Shown in pieces: positions 7,678 to 16,559 of a stretch of DNA of 64,000 nt. A model generated the notes under the pieces. That model was given only the letters and a program-made list of their open reading frames with translations, made no database searches and was not told the origin of the DNA. Where the stretch lies: the NCBI GenBank assembly GCA_000421005.1, contig ATWA01000007.1, positions 1 through 64,000 of the forward strand, written 5' to 3'. Source of the stretch: Clostridiales bacterium NK3B98. Lineage in GTDB: Bacteria > Bacillota > Clostridia > Oscillospirales > Oscillospiraceae. Within the stretch, counting starts at the first letter, position 1; every line of letters starts with the position of its first letter. The position numbers were made by a program, and so were the translations under genes.

Positions 7678-8502
7678 TCAGAGAACCTCCACCAGCTCAA
7701 TGGTGAAGTTCAGCTCCTTGCCTGCCATTTCGTGGTTGGCATCGAAGGTGATACTCTGCTCGTCCTTGGCCACCACACGCACCGGCATAGGCTGACCATT
7801 TCCGCCGCTAAGGTAGACCTGCTGACCCACAGAGAGCTGCTCTGCGCCGGGTACGCGGGTCAGCTCCACCGCAAAAACAGCCCGGGGGTCCGGGTCGCCG
7901 TAGGCCTCTGCGGCAGTCAGATGCACCTGTTTGACCTCGCCTACCTCCATATCTGCCACAGCAGCGTCGAAGCCGGGAATCATCATGCCTGCGCCGCAGA
8001 CAAAGGTCAGCGGCTCTCCCCGGTCGTAGGAGGAATCGAACTGGGTTCCGTCGTCAAAGGTACCCCGGTAATGAGTGCGCACCGTCTTGCCTGTGTTCTT
8101 TCCGGTCTTGCCGCCGCAATGGCAGCCGCCCTCATGGTCGCCGCAGCCACCGCCGCAGGAATGACCCTCGCCGTGGTGGTCACAGTTGACACCGGAGTTT
8201 ACCAGCTCGCCCCGGAGATAGGCTTCCACCGCTTCGTCGGCGTCACCCTCTGCACCGGCGCACAGTTCAATGCCCTGCTGGGTCAGCGCCGCCTGTGCCC
8301 CCGGGCCAATGCCGCCGCAAATCAGCACATTCACCTGCTGCTCCGCCAGCACGCCAGCCAGTGCGCCGTGTCCCGCTCCGTTGGAACCCACTACCTGAGC
8401 GGAGACCACCGTCCCGTTCTCCACGTCGTAGATTTTGAACTGCTCCGTGCGTCCAAAATGCTGAAACACGGTTCCGTTTTCATAGGTAACTGCAATTCTC
8501 AT
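7678..8502 (-). CDS. Fusion of NifB/NifX-type Fe-Mo cluster-binding domain and FKBP-type peptidyl-prolyl isomerase
   Basis: A 274-residue two-domain protein. Residues 1-104 match the dinitrogenase iron-molybdenum cofactor (NifX/NafY) fold: MRIAVTYENGTVFQHFGRTEQF, then LICGGIGPGAQAAL. Residues 105-131 form a linker rich in Cys, His and Gly (CDHHGEGHSCGGGCGDHEGG), a likely metal-binding tail. Residues 137-274 are an FKBP isomerase of the SlyD type (YRGTFDDGTQFDSSYDRGEPLTF cut at the start; MIPGFDAAVADMEVGE; EAYGDPDP). The ATG at 8502 has GAGGAG upstream and a good promoter; the open frame further upstream is non-coding. A metallochaperone or metal-linked foldase is inferred, not shown. Confidence 0.88.
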   Translation of the reverse strand: MRIAVTYENGTVFQHFGRTEQFKIYDVENGTVVSAQVVGSNGAGHGALAGVLAEQQVNVLICGGIGPGAQAALTQQGIELCAGAEGDADEAVEAYLRGELVNSGVNCDHHGEGHSCGGGCGDHEGGCHCGGKTGKNTGKTVRTHYRGTFDDGTQFDSSYDRGEPLTFVCGAGMMIPGFDAAVADMEVGEVKQVHLTAAEAYGDPDPRAVFAVELTRVPGAEQLSVGQQVYLSGGNGQPMPVRVVAKDEQSITFDANHEMAGKELNFTIELVEVL

Positions 8503-8575
8503 GAATCTAAACTCCTCATTGAATTTGATTGCCCTTTGTCTCCGGCGGCACCGGGTAAGGCAGTAAAACAGCATC

Positions 8576-8604
8576 AGTATATGCCGCCCCGGGGAAAACG
8601 TCAA
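8576..8604 (-). promoter_or_regulatory. Promoter of the NifX-FKBP gene
   Basis: TTGACG (8604-8599) and TATACT (8581-8576) on the minus strand are separated by 17 bases. Confidence 0.75.
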
Positions 8605-8626
8605 GGGAAAACACTGTTGCCTCCTG

Positions 8627-10126
8627 TCACCTGTCCCCCAACTGGTATATCGCTCTGTACTTTTGATGCAGCCATTGCAGGTAATAGCCGGGATTCAGCG
8701 TCTCCCCGGTGACTTGGCAGAGCAGCTCATCCTCCTGGTATCGGTTGCCATAGCGGTGAATGTGGCTGCCCAGCCACTCCATCAGCGTCTGGTACTTCCC
8801 TTCCAGCAGCAGTTGTTCCACATTCAGTTCTCTTTCCATGGCGGCATAGAACTGAGCCGCCATTGCGCTGCCCAAGGCGTAAGTGGGGAAGTACCCAAAG
8901 TACCCCCACGCCCAGTGCATATCCTGCAACACTCCCTCTGCGGGATGAGTGGGAACTACGCCCAAATACTCCTCATACTTTTCATTCCACGCCACTTCCA
9001 GTTGGGACACATCCAATCCCCCGTCCATCATCTGCTGCTCCAGCTCATAGCGGATGAGAATATGCAGGGGATAGGTGACCTCGTCCGCCTCGGTGCGAAT
9101 CAGGGTGGGTTTCACCCGGTTCACGCCCCGATAGAATTCCTCCGGGGTAACCCCTGCAAGCTGCCGGGGAAACAGCCGCTGGTAGGCGGGAAAATGAACC
9201 TGCCAGAAGGGCAGCGACCGCCCCAGATGGTTTTCGCACAGCCGGGACTGGCTCTCGCACAGTCCGGCGCTGGTGGAGACTGCCAAAATCCCCCCGTCAT
9301 AGGCGGGGTCAATATTGTGGGCGTGCCATGCGTGACCGGACTCGTGGACGGTAGAAAAGACCGCCTGCACCACGTCCTTTGCCCGGTACTTGGTGGTAAA
9401 GCGCACATCCCCGGCGCAGACCACGCTGGTCAGAGGATGCTCGCTCTCGGACAGTCTCCCCCAGCCGGGGTCAAAGCCCAGATAGGTGCGGATTCCCTCC
9501 ATCCCCTGCCGCTGAAGGGGGATGGGGCAATCGTGGTAGAGAAAGTCCTCCCGGACAGGAGGGGCGGCTTGAATCTCTGCCAGCAAGGGCAGCACGCCCT
9601 CTTTTACCGTGGCAAAAAAGCGGTCATACCTCTGCTGATTCCATCCCGGCTGATTGTCCTCCAGCAGTTTGTCGTAGACGCTGCCCCCTCCCTGCCATGC
9701 CGCGGCGATGCTGCGCTCGCAGTCCACCACCTGCTGAAGCACCGGGGCAAATTGTGAGAAATCCTGTTTCTGTTTGGCCCGAAGCCACGCTTTTCTGCTC
9801 CGAAACAGCGCCTCCTCCAAGGCGGTGTATGCCTCTGGTGGCACGGAACCCTCTTTCCTCAGTTGTTCGTCATACAATTCCACACAGCGGGCGGTGTCTC
9901 CCGGCAGCTCCTCCCGGCGCAGTTCCTCCAACAGGTCAAAAAACGCCGGGTCGTGGAGCATGCGCCGGTATTCCCCTGCCAGTATGCCCCGCTGTCTCCC
10001 TCGAAAAGCCGCCCCCTTCTCCGGTGCGCCGCTCTCGTCCAAGTCCATCACCGTCATGGCGGTACGCAAAGCGCTCAGCCGCTCTGTCCATGCCGAAAAC
10101 GCCTCAAGCCGCTCCTCCCTTGCCAT
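8627..10126 (-). CDS. Carboxypeptidase Taq (M32) metallopeptidase
   Basis: A 499-residue protein of standard M32 length. The zinc site HESGH is in STVHESGHAWHAHNID (about residue 260), followed by the family blocks GGILAVSTSAGLCESQSRLCEN and YRGVNRVKPTLIRTEADEVTYPLHI. M32 enzymes are cytosolic carboxypeptidases that remove C-terminal residues (not proline). The ATG at 10126 has GGAGAGG upstream; the 34 upstream codons of open frame overlap the promoter and are excluded. It is transcribed alone. Confidence 0.93.
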   Translation of the reverse strand: MAREERLEAFSAWTERLSALRTAMTVMDLDESGAPEKGAAFRGRQRGILAGEYRRMLHDPAFFDLLEELRREELPGDTARCVELYDEQLRKEGSVPPEAYTALEEALFRSRKAWLRAKQKQDFSQFAPVLQQVVDCERSIAAAWQGGGSVYDKLLEDNQPGWNQQRYDRFFATVKEGVLPLLAEIQAAPPVREDFLYHDCPIPLQRQGMEGIRTYLGFDPGWGRLSESEHPLTSVVCAGDVRFTTKYRAKDVVQAVFSTVHESGHAWHAHNIDPAYDGGILAVSTSAGLCESQSRLCENHLGRSLPFWQVHFPAYQRLFPRQLAGVTPEEFYRGVNRVKPTLIRTEADEVTYPLHILIRYELEQQMMDGGLDVSQLEVAWNEKYEEYLGVVPTHPAEGVLQDMHWAWGYFGYFPTYALGSAMAAQFYAAMERELNVEQLLLEGKYQTLMEWLGSHIHRYGNRYQEDELLCQVTGETLNPGYYLQWLHQKYRAIYQLGDR

Positions 10127-10160
10127 ACGATCCTCTCCATTCTCTCTTTTGATTTCCCTG

Positions 10161-10189
10161 ATTATACCGCCGCGGCTCCATGGTTGCAA
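10161..10189 (-). promoter_or_regulatory. Promoter of the M32 carboxypeptidase gene
   Basis: TTGCAA (10189-10184) and TATAAT (10166-10161) on the minus strand with a 17-base spacer. Confidence 0.8.
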
Positions 10190-10336
10190 ATTCTTTTGCC
10201 ACTTTCGGGAATTGCCTGATTCTTTCATTCTGGGACTGGATATCTTTTATGAAATGTGTTATAGTTAGTTGGCCGAACAGAATATGTTCTATATTCTCCG
10301 GTTTTATTCATTTTTGCCAAATTAGGTGAGGTTCCC

Positions 10337-13300
10337 ATGGAGAGACATAGCTTGCTCCAAAGTGAGAAAAACACAATTGAATCGCTGCAAATTCCCTTCG
10401 CCGTCTATCAGTTTGTAGACAAGCGGGTGGTCACCCTTGCCCTTTCCGAGGGCTTTTGTGCCATGTTTGGCTACTCTGACCGGGCAAAGGCCTATGACGA
10501 CATGGATCACAATATGTACCGGGACACCCATCCCGATGATGTGGCCCGCATTGCCGACGCCGCCTTTCAGTTTGCCACAAACGGGGGCAGCTTCAATGTG
10601 ATTTACCGCACCCGGGATGTGTCCGGCAGCGGCTACAAGGTCGTTCACGCCATGGGGTGGCATACCTATACACCGGAGGGTGTGCGTCTTGCTCATGTGT
10701 CCTACACAGACGAGGGCAGCTATGTGGAAGGCGCCAGCCTTGACCAGCAGTCGCTGGTGCGCCCCATGAACCGTGCCCTTCATCAGGAGAGCCTGTTTAA
10801 GGCCAACTACTATGATTATCTCACCGGTCTGCCCAGCATGACTTATTTCTTTGAATTGGCCGCAGCAGGTCGGAAAGCCATGCTGAAGCGTGGTGAAAAG
10901 CCGGTTCTTCTCTTTATCGACCTCAGCGGCATGAAGTTCTACAACCGCAAGCACGGCTTCGCTCAGGGCGACAAGCTGCTGCGGGAGGTGTCTCAGGTGC
11001 TGGCCTCCCGTTTCAGTGCTGAGAGCTGCTGCCGTATGGGACAGGATCATTTTGCTGTCTTTACCCATGAAGCCGGGCTGGAGGACAAGCTGCATCAGGT
11101 CATTCAGCAATGCCAATCCCTGCAGGAGGGGAACACCCTTCCCCTTCGCATCGGCATTTATCCGGACCAGATGGAGGCAGTGGACATCAGCACCGCCTGT
11201 GACCGGGCAAAGTTTGCCTGTGATTCCATTCGCAACACCTACGCCTCCGGGTTTAATTACTACGACCACAACCTCCGGGACCGTCTGGAGCAGCGGCAGT
11301 ATATTCTGGCCAATCTGGATCAGGCCATTGCAAAGCATTGGATCCAGGTCTACTACCAGCCCATTATCCGCTCAGTCAACGGGCGGGTCTGCGACGAAGA
11401 GGCGCTGTGCCGCTGGATTGACCCGGTGAAGGGTTTCCTCTCTCCTGGCGATTTCATCCCCATTTTGGAGGATGCCGGCACCATCTATAAGCTGGATCTA
11501 TTCGTGCTGGACGAGGTGCTGAAAAAGCTGAAGCTGCAAGCGAACGCGGGACTGTTTATGGTGCCTCAGTCCATCAATCTGTCCCGCTCTGACTTTGACG
11601 CCTGCGATATTGTGGAGGAAATCCGCTCCCGGGTGGACAGTGCCGGCCTACCCCGGGAAATGATTACCATTGAGATCACAGAAAGCATTGTGGGCGGCGA
11701 CTTTGCGTTTATGAAAGCCCAGATCGGTAAATTCCGGGCACTGGGTTTCCCCGTCTGGATGGACGATTTTGGCAGCGGGTACTCCTCTCTGGAGGTGCTG
11801 CAAAGCATCCAGTTTGACCTGATCAAGCTGGATATGGGCTTTATGAAGCGCTTTCACGAGGGGGAGAAAAACCGGATTATCCTCACGGAACTGGTGAAAA
11901 TGGCCACCTCTCTGGGCATTGACACGGTCTGCGAGGGCGTGGAAACCCCTGAACAGGTGCGGTTTTTGCAGGAGATTGGCTGCTCCAAACTGCAAGGGTT
12001 CCATTTCACTCCGCCGATTCCCCTGAACAAGGTGTTTGAACGCTATAAGAAGGGCATTCAAATCGGATTTGAGAATCCTCAGGAGTCTGACTATTATGAG
12101 CAGATCGGTCGGGTGAATCTCTACGACCTTTCGGTGGTGACAAACGAGAGTGAGGGGGCTTTCTCCCGTTTCTTCAATACCATCCCCATGGCCATCGTGG
12201 AAGTCCAGGACGGAAAATGCCGTTTTCTGCGCAGCAACCACTCCTATCGGGAATTTGTCTACCGCTTCTTTGACCACGACATGACCCAGGAAGACAACGA
12301 CTTTACGGATCAGCTCTTTGGCTCCAAGTCCTCCTTTATGGCCATGGTCAATCGGTGCTGCGACAACGGCAAGCGCACATTTTTTGATGAAAAGATGGCA
12401 GATGGCTCCACCATTCACTCCTTTATCCGCCGCATCGGCTACAACCCGGTCACCGGCACAACCGCCGTGGCCATCGCCGTTCTCTCTGTGCGGGACTCCG
12501 ACGAGGGGCTGACCTATGCAGGCATTGCCCGGGCGCTGGCCAGTGATTTCTATAACATTTACTATGTGGATCTGGACACTGAGCGTTACATTGAGTATAT
12601 CTCTCCTCACGAGGGCGGCACTCTAACCGCAGACGATATGGCGATGGAACGGCAGGGAGAGGATTTCTTTGCCTTTACCCGTCAGCAGGCTCAGCTTCAG
12701 GTCTGTGACGCAGACCGGGATGCCTTTTGCAATGCCCTTACCAGAGAAAACCTCACCCGGGTGCTGGACGAAAACAGTTCCTTCCATTTCTCCTACCGAC
12801 ATATGGAAGGTGACCGGCTGGCCTACATGGATGTGAAAGCCATTCGGGTGCCCACTGACCAGCGGCATATCATCATTGCCATCAGCAATGTGGATGATAT
12901 GGTAAAACAGAGAGAGGCCTTTGACCGCATTCGTCAGGAACAGATTGCCTATTCCCGGATTGCCGCCCTGTCCGGAGACTATCTCTGTCTCTATTTTGTT
13001 GACCCGGAGAGCGAGCAATACACGGAACACAATTCCACCAGTACCTACAAGGATCTGGGCATCTCCAATCAGGGGCATGACTTTTTCCAGACGGCTCAGC
13101 AAAACGGCAAAAGCGTCATCTGGCCAGGGGATCTTCCCTTCTATCAGACAGAATTTGTGAAGGACAGAGTTTTGTCCGCCATTGCCCGGCAGGGTGCCTT
13201 TGAGATGCACTACCATTTGCTGTTGGAGGATACGCCTACTCCCGTGGTGCTGCGGGCTGTTTTGGTCACGGAAGGGGACAAACAGCTTTTGGTGATGGGG

Positions 13301-13366
13301 ATCAGCCTTGACAAAGCCGGTGACGGCACAGCCATCCTCCCCGGGACACAGGAGAAATCGCTATGA
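10337..13366 (+). CDS. PAS / degenerate GGDEF / EAL cyclic-di-GMP phosphodiesterase with extra PAS-like domains
   Basis: A 1009-residue cytosolic protein. It has an N-terminal PAS domain (about 15-110, FAVYQFVDKRVVTLALSEGF), then a GGDEF fold starting at YDYLTGLPSMTYF (about 158) whose active loop reads GQDHF, so cyclase activity should be lost. An EAL domain (about 330-580) keeps the key motifs: EALCRW, IEITES, DDFGSGYSS, KLDMGF, EGVET and QGFHFTPP; it should hydrolyse c-di-GMP. The C-terminal 400 residues contain two more PAS-like regions (MAIVEVQDGKCRFLRSNHSY; FYNIYYVDLDTERYIEYISP). No membrane segment is seen. It overlaps the next gene by 4 bases. Confidence 0.92.
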   Translation: MERHSLLQSEKNTIESLQIPFAVYQFVDKRVVTLALSEGFCAMFGYSDRAKAYDDMDHNMYRDTHPDDVARIADAAFQFATNGGSFNVIYRTRDVSGSGYKVVHAMGWHTYTPEGVRLAHVSYTDEGSYVEGASLDQQSLVRPMNRALHQESLFKANYYDYLTGLPSMTYFFELAAAGRKAMLKRGEKPVLLFIDLSGMKFYNRKHGFAQGDKLLREVSQVLASRFSAESCCRMGQDHFAVFTHEAGLEDKLHQVIQQCQSLQEGNTLPLRIGIYPDQMEAVDISTACDRAKFACDSIRNTYASGFNYYDHNLRDRLEQRQYILANLDQAIAKHWIQVYYQPIIRSVNGRVCDEEALCRWIDPVKGFLSPGDFIPILEDAGTIYKLDLFVLDEVLKKLKLQANAGLFMVPQSINLSRSDFDACDIVEEIRSRVDSAGLPREMITIEITESIVGGDFAFMKAQIGKFRALGFPVWMDDFGSGYSSLEVLQSIQFDLIKLDMGFMKRFHEGEKNRIILTELVKMATSLGIDTVCEGVETPEQVRFLQEIGCSKLQGFHFTPPIPLNKVFERYKKGIQIGFENPQESDYYEQIGRVNLYDLSVVTNESEGAFSRFFNTIPMAIVEVQDGKCRFLRSNHSYREFVYRFFDHDMTQEDNDFTDQLFGSKSSFMAMVNRCCDNGKRTFFDEKMADGSTIHSFIRRIGYNPVTGTTAVAIAVLSVRDSDEGLTYAGIARALASDFYNIYYVDLDTERYIEYISPHEGGTLTADDMAMERQGEDFFAFTRQQAQLQVCDADRDAFCNALTRENLTRVLDENSSFHFSYRHMEGDRLAYMDVKAIRVPTDQRHIIIAISNVDDMVKQREAFDRIRQEQIAYSRIAALSGDYLCLYFVDPESEQYTEHNSTSTYKDLGISNQGHDFFQTAQQNGKSVIWPGDLPFYQTEFVKDRVLSAIARQGAFEMHYHLLLEDTPTPVVLRAVLVTEGDKQLLVMGISLDKAGDGTAILPGTQEKSL

Positions 13367-14109
13367 TAGACAAGAACCAGGTGCGGCAGGTTTTTGACCA
13401 GTACGTCAGCGCCTACCATGTAGACGACCCCAAAATCCGACTGAAAATCGACCACACCTACCGGGTGGCGGAGCTGTGCCAGCGGATTGCCACCCCGGCA
13501 GGTGCGGATGATCTGGATTTGGCGTGGCTTTGCGGAATGCTCCATGACATTGGACGGTTCGAGCAGGTAAAGCGGTACAACACCTTTGTGGACGCTCAGT
13601 CCGTGGATCACGCCCAGTTTGGCGCTGATCTGCTCTTTCAGGAGGGGCTGATTGACCGTTTTTCCCTCTCTCTGCCCTCAGAGGATTTGCGGGTGCTGGA
13701 ACAGGCCATCCGGTGCCACAGCGCCTACCGTCTCCCTGAAGGGCTCAGTGACCGGGAGCGGATTTATTGCAGCATTCTCCGGGATGCAGACAAGGTGGAC
13801 ATTTTCCGGGTGAACTGCGACACCCCTCCGGAGCAGATTTACAACGTCACCACCGAGGCGTTGAAAACCTCCGCTGTCAGCGAGGCAGTGAAGGAGTGCT
13901 TCTACAACCGCACCGCCGTGCTGCGCTCCCTGAAGGTGACCGCCATTGATTATCTGGTGGCGCACCTCTGTCTCACCTTTGAGCTAGTATATCCCGTCAG
14001 CCGGGAGATCGCCCGGGAACAGGGCTATGTGGATCGGCTGTTGGCCTTTTCCTCAGACAATCCTGATACCCAGGCATGGTTTGCCTATATGCGAAGCCAT
14101 ATCTGGTGA
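13363..14109 (+). CDS. HD-domain phosphohydrolase
   Basis: A 248-residue HD-superfamily protein: the metal motif is at LCGMLHDIGRFEQVKRYNTF, preceded by KIDHTYRVAELCQRIA, and a later CHSAYRLPEG and LRDADKVDIFR provide further conserved His and Asp positions. Members of this group hydrolyse nucleotides or dinucleotides; the substrate cannot be read from the sequence. The ATG overlaps the TGA of the EAL gene, so the two are translationally coupled and may act in the same signalling pathway. Confidence 0.82.
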   Translation: MIDKNQVRQVFDQYVSAYHVDDPKIRLKIDHTYRVAELCQRIATPAGADDLDLAWLCGMLHDIGRFEQVKRYNTFVDAQSVDHAQFGADLLFQEGLIDRFSLSLPSEDLRVLEQAIRCHSAYRLPEGLSDRERIYCSILRDADKVDIFRVNCDTPPEQIYNVTTEALKTSAVSEAVKECFYNRTAVLRSLKVTAIDYLVAHLCLTFELVYPVSREIAREQGYVDRLLAFSSDNPDTQAWFAYMRSHIW

Positions 14110-14130
14110 AACATTCCGTGAGGTGACACC

Positions 14131-14619
14131 ATGAACAAGCAGGAAACCTATCAATATCTCACCGACCACGGCATTTCCTTTGAAGTTACCGAGCATGCCG
14201 CCGTGTTCAATATGGAAGAGCTGGACGCAGTGGCGCTTCCCTACCCCGACCGGGACGCAAAAAATCTGTTCGTCCGGGACGACAAGAAGCGCTGCTACTA
14301 CCTGATTACCGTCAAAGGGGACAAGCGGGTGGATTTGAAAGCCTTCCAAAAGGCCAACGGCACCCGCAAGCTGTCCTTTGCCTCCCCGGATGATTTAATG
14401 ACAAAACTCCATTTGATTCCCGGCGCAGTCACCCCTTTGGGGCTGCTGAATGACGGAAGCAGGCAGGTGGAGCTATGTCTGGATGCAGAGCTGATGGGTG
14501 GACTGGTGGGGGTGCATCCCAACGACAACACCGCCACTGTCTGGCTTTCGGCAGAGGACTTGGTGAGGCTGATAAAGGATCACGGCAACCCGGTTCGGCT
14601 GGTGACTCTGGGGGATTGA
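14131..14619 (+). CDS. ProX/YbaK-type aminoacyl-tRNA deacylase
   Basis: A 162-residue single-domain protein of the prolyl-tRNA editing (INS/YbaK) superfamily. Motifs seen: FEVTEHAAVFNMEEL, the lysine-containing DAKNLFVRDDKK, and GAVTPLGLLND followed by VGVHPNDNTATV. Its length and the KNLFVRD block fit ProX (Ala-tRNAPro deacylase), which removes alanine from mischarged tRNAPro in trans. GAGGTG precedes the ATG. It lies 21 bases after the HD gene and 13 before the MutT-AlkD fusion, probably one operon. Confidence 0.88.
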   Translation: MNKQETYQYLTDHGISFEVTEHAAVFNMEELDAVALPYPDRDAKNLFVRDDKKRCYYLITVKGDKRVDLKAFQKANGTRKLSFASPDDLMTKLHLIPGAVTPLGLLNDGSRQVELCLDAELMGGLVGVHPNDNTATVWLSAEDLVRLIKDHGNPVRLVTLGD

Positions 14620-14632
14620 GGATGGACGTATC

Positions 14633-15700
14633 ATGGAAGTGACAGCGGCGGTTTTCTGCCACGAGGACAAGGTTCTTCTGATGCGCCGGGGACCGGGGCA
14701 CAGCCACGCCGGCGGCTGGGAATATCCCGGCGGCAAAATCGAACCGGGAGAGACCGGGGAGGCGTGTATTCGCCGGGAGCTGCGGGAAGAGCTGGGCATT
14801 GACGCCCAAATCGGCCCTATGGTGGCGGAGTCCACCCGGGTGGACGGAGAGCAGACCATTCATCTCACCGCCTATCGGGTGCGCTCCTATCAGGGGGAGA
14901 TTACCCTCACCGACCATGACCGGATGGAATGGATCCCTGTGGAGGGTCTGACAGAGCATGAGCAGCTTCCCTCTGATTTGGACATCTCCCGTCAGGTGGC
15001 GGAGCAGTTTCTGGCGCAGGCCGAGGTGCTTACCCTGCTGAACGGTATGGCAGAGCCTGACTATGGGGCATTTCAGCGCAAGCTGTTGCCTACTGTTCCC
15101 CCGGAGTTGGTGCTGGGCGTGCGTACCCCTGCTCTGCGGACACTGGCAAAGCAGCTTTATGGGACGGAGACGGGAGAGCGTTTTCTTCGCACCCTCCCCC
15201 ACACTTATTTTGACGAAAACCAGCTCCACGCCTTTCTGCTCTGCCGCATCCGGGATTTTGAGGAATGTGTTGCAGCAGTGAACCAGTTCCTGCCTGATGT
15301 GGACAACTGGGCCACCTGTGACCAGCTCTCTCCTGCTGTATTCCGGCGAAATCCGGAGGCGTTGCTGCCCCATGTTTTGCGCTGGGTGGGTTCTGATGCC
15401 GCCTATACCGTCCGGTTCGGGGTGGGTATGCTGATGCAGCACTATCTGGAACAGCGGTTTGACCCTGTATACCCAGAACTGGTAGCAAATCTCCACCGTG
15501 AGGACTACTACGTCCGGATGATGCAGGCGTGGTACTTTGCCACAGCGCTGGCAAAACAATACGACGCTGTGCTGCCCTATCTGGAACAGCAGCGCTTGGA
15601 GACGTGGGTACACAATAAGACCATTCAGAAGGCTGTAGAAAGCTACCGTATCACCCCGGAGCAAAAGACCTATTTGAAGACATTAAAGCGGCGCAGATGA
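14633..15700 (+). CDS. Fusion of MutT-type Nudix hydrolase and AlkD-like DNA alkylation repair protein
   Basis: A 355-residue protein in two parts. Residues 1-130 are a Nudix domain with a complete box (GGKIEPGETGEACIRRELRE then ELGI) and a MutT-like HAGGWEYPGGK substrate loop, so 8-oxo-(d)GTP removal is likely. Residues about 140-355 are an AlkD/DUF1061-type HEAT-repeat domain (GVRTPALRTLAKQL, TYFDENQLHAFLL, FLPDVDNWATCDQLSP, REDYYVRMMQAWYFAT), the fold that excises alkylated bases. I see no stop or frameshift between them. Each is normally a separate protein; joining nucleotide sanitation with base repair is unusual. Confidence 0.9.
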   Translation: MEVTAAVFCHEDKVLLMRRGPGHSHAGGWEYPGGKIEPGETGEACIRRELREELGIDAQIGPMVAESTRVDGEQTIHLTAYRVRSYQGEITLTDHDRMEWIPVEGLTEHEQLPSDLDISRQVAEQFLAQAEVLTLLNGMAEPDYGAFQRKLLPTVPPELVLGVRTPALRTLAKQLYGTETGERFLRTLPHTYFDENQLHAFLLCRIRDFEECVAAVNQFLPDVDNWATCDQLSPAVFRRNPEALLPHVLRWVGSDAAYTVRFGVGMLMQHYLEQRFDPVYPELVANLHREDYYVRMMQAWYFATALAKQYDAVLPYLEQQRLETWVHNKTIQKAVESYRITPEQKTYLKTLKRRR

Positions 15701-15777
15701 CCATTCCTGCGCCGTTTTCCTGTTTTTTCCCGTTTTTTTGCTTTTGCTTTGTCCATACTATCCGTGAGGTGAATGCT

Positions 15778-15942
15778 ATGAGCAAGAAAAAGCGCAAGCT
15801 GCCGGAGGATTTACGGCTGAATCCCGCCAAGCGGCTCACGCCCCGATTTGACCAGAAGAGCATTGCGGAATATCCCCTGCCCGAGCCGGAAGAGATGGGC
15901 TTTCGGGTGGTGGACAACTGCGCGGAAGAGCATATGATGTAA
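15778..15942 (+). CDS. Small basic protein, function unknown
   Basis: A 54-residue protein with a lysine-rich start (MSKKKRKLPEDLRLNP) and an acidic end. GAGGTG lies 6 bases before the ATG at 15778; the frame is open 27 codons further upstream but that part is a Phe/Cys-rich run without a ribosome site. It is followed at once by a strong terminator, which supports a real transcript end. No family recognised. Confidence 0.6.
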   Translation: MSKKKRKLPEDLRLNPAKRLTPRFDQKSIAEYPLPEPEEMGFRVVDNCAEEHMM

Positions 15943-15949
15943 GGGAAAC

Positions 15950-15986
15950 CCGCCTTTCTCCCCGATGCCCGGGGAAAAGGGCGGGC
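15950..15986 (+). terminator. Terminator after the small basic protein gene
   Basis: CCCGCCTTTCTCCCC pairs with GGGGAAAAGGGCGGG around a short loop, followed by ATTTCTGTC. Confidence 0.75.
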
Positions 15987-15995
15987 ATTTCTGTC

Positions 15996-16024
15996 TTGCT
16001 TTTTTTCAGCGGATAGAGTATCAT
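15996..16024 (+). promoter_or_regulatory. Promoter of the PH-domain / guanine deaminase operon
   Basis: TTGCTT (15996-16001) and TATCAT (16019-16024) are 17 bases apart; the first gene starts 67 bases downstream. Confidence 0.65.
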
Positions 16025-16090
16025 ATATAAGGAAAGCTGTTTTGTAAATTATAGGCATTTTATGCCAGGATGACACAGGAGGCGGTTACA

Positions 16091-16540
16091 ATGAAACTGA
16101 CCAAGCTGGGCGCTTCCATCTTTCAGGGTATGCTGGGCAACCTGAGCGAGATGGAAAAGACTGAGCTGGAAAAGAAGTTCGGCGCGTATCTCATGCCGGA
16201 AGAGGAAATTCAGGTGGGCTATCAGCTCATTGTGGACACCATACTCTTCACCGACCGGAGGTTGATTTGGTTTGACAAGGTAGACGCTGTCAGCAAGAAA
16301 ATGACCGTCTACACCATTTATCTGGACGCCATCATCGACGTGACGCTGGAAACGGCGGGCATCGGCATTGACGACAGCATTCTTACCATTACCTACATCA
16401 CCTCGCCCTATTTTCAGGCCTGCCACGGAATTGAGACACAGTCCCGTCAGTACGAATTCCCCAAGCGTTATGACGTGACCCCCCTCTACCGCCTGTTGCA
16501 GGAGCTGTCCTACCAGAACCACACCCGCATCAATAGCTAA
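16091..16540 (+). CDS. Bacterial PH-domain protein
   Basis: A 149-residue protein resembling the bacterial pleckstrin-homology family (PF08000-like): PEEEIQVGYQLIVDTILFTDRRLIW, then KMTVYTIYLDAIIDVTLE and TYITSPYFQACHGIETQSRQY, with alternating beta strands throughout. Such proteins are small oligomeric beta-barrels with unclear roles. The ATG at 16091 has AGGAGG 8 bases before it; an ATG seven codons upstream lacks a site. It is 19 bases from the guanine deaminase gene. Confidence 0.8.
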   Translation: MKLTKLGASIFQGMLGNLSEMEKTELEKKFGAYLMPEEEIQVGYQLIVDTILFTDRRLIWFDKVDAVSKKMTVYTIYLDAIIDVTLETAGIGIDDSILTITYITSPYFQACHGIETQSRQYEFPKRYDVTPLYRLLQELSYQNHTRINS

Positions 16541-16559
16541 CCCTCAGGAGGTGGGTACG

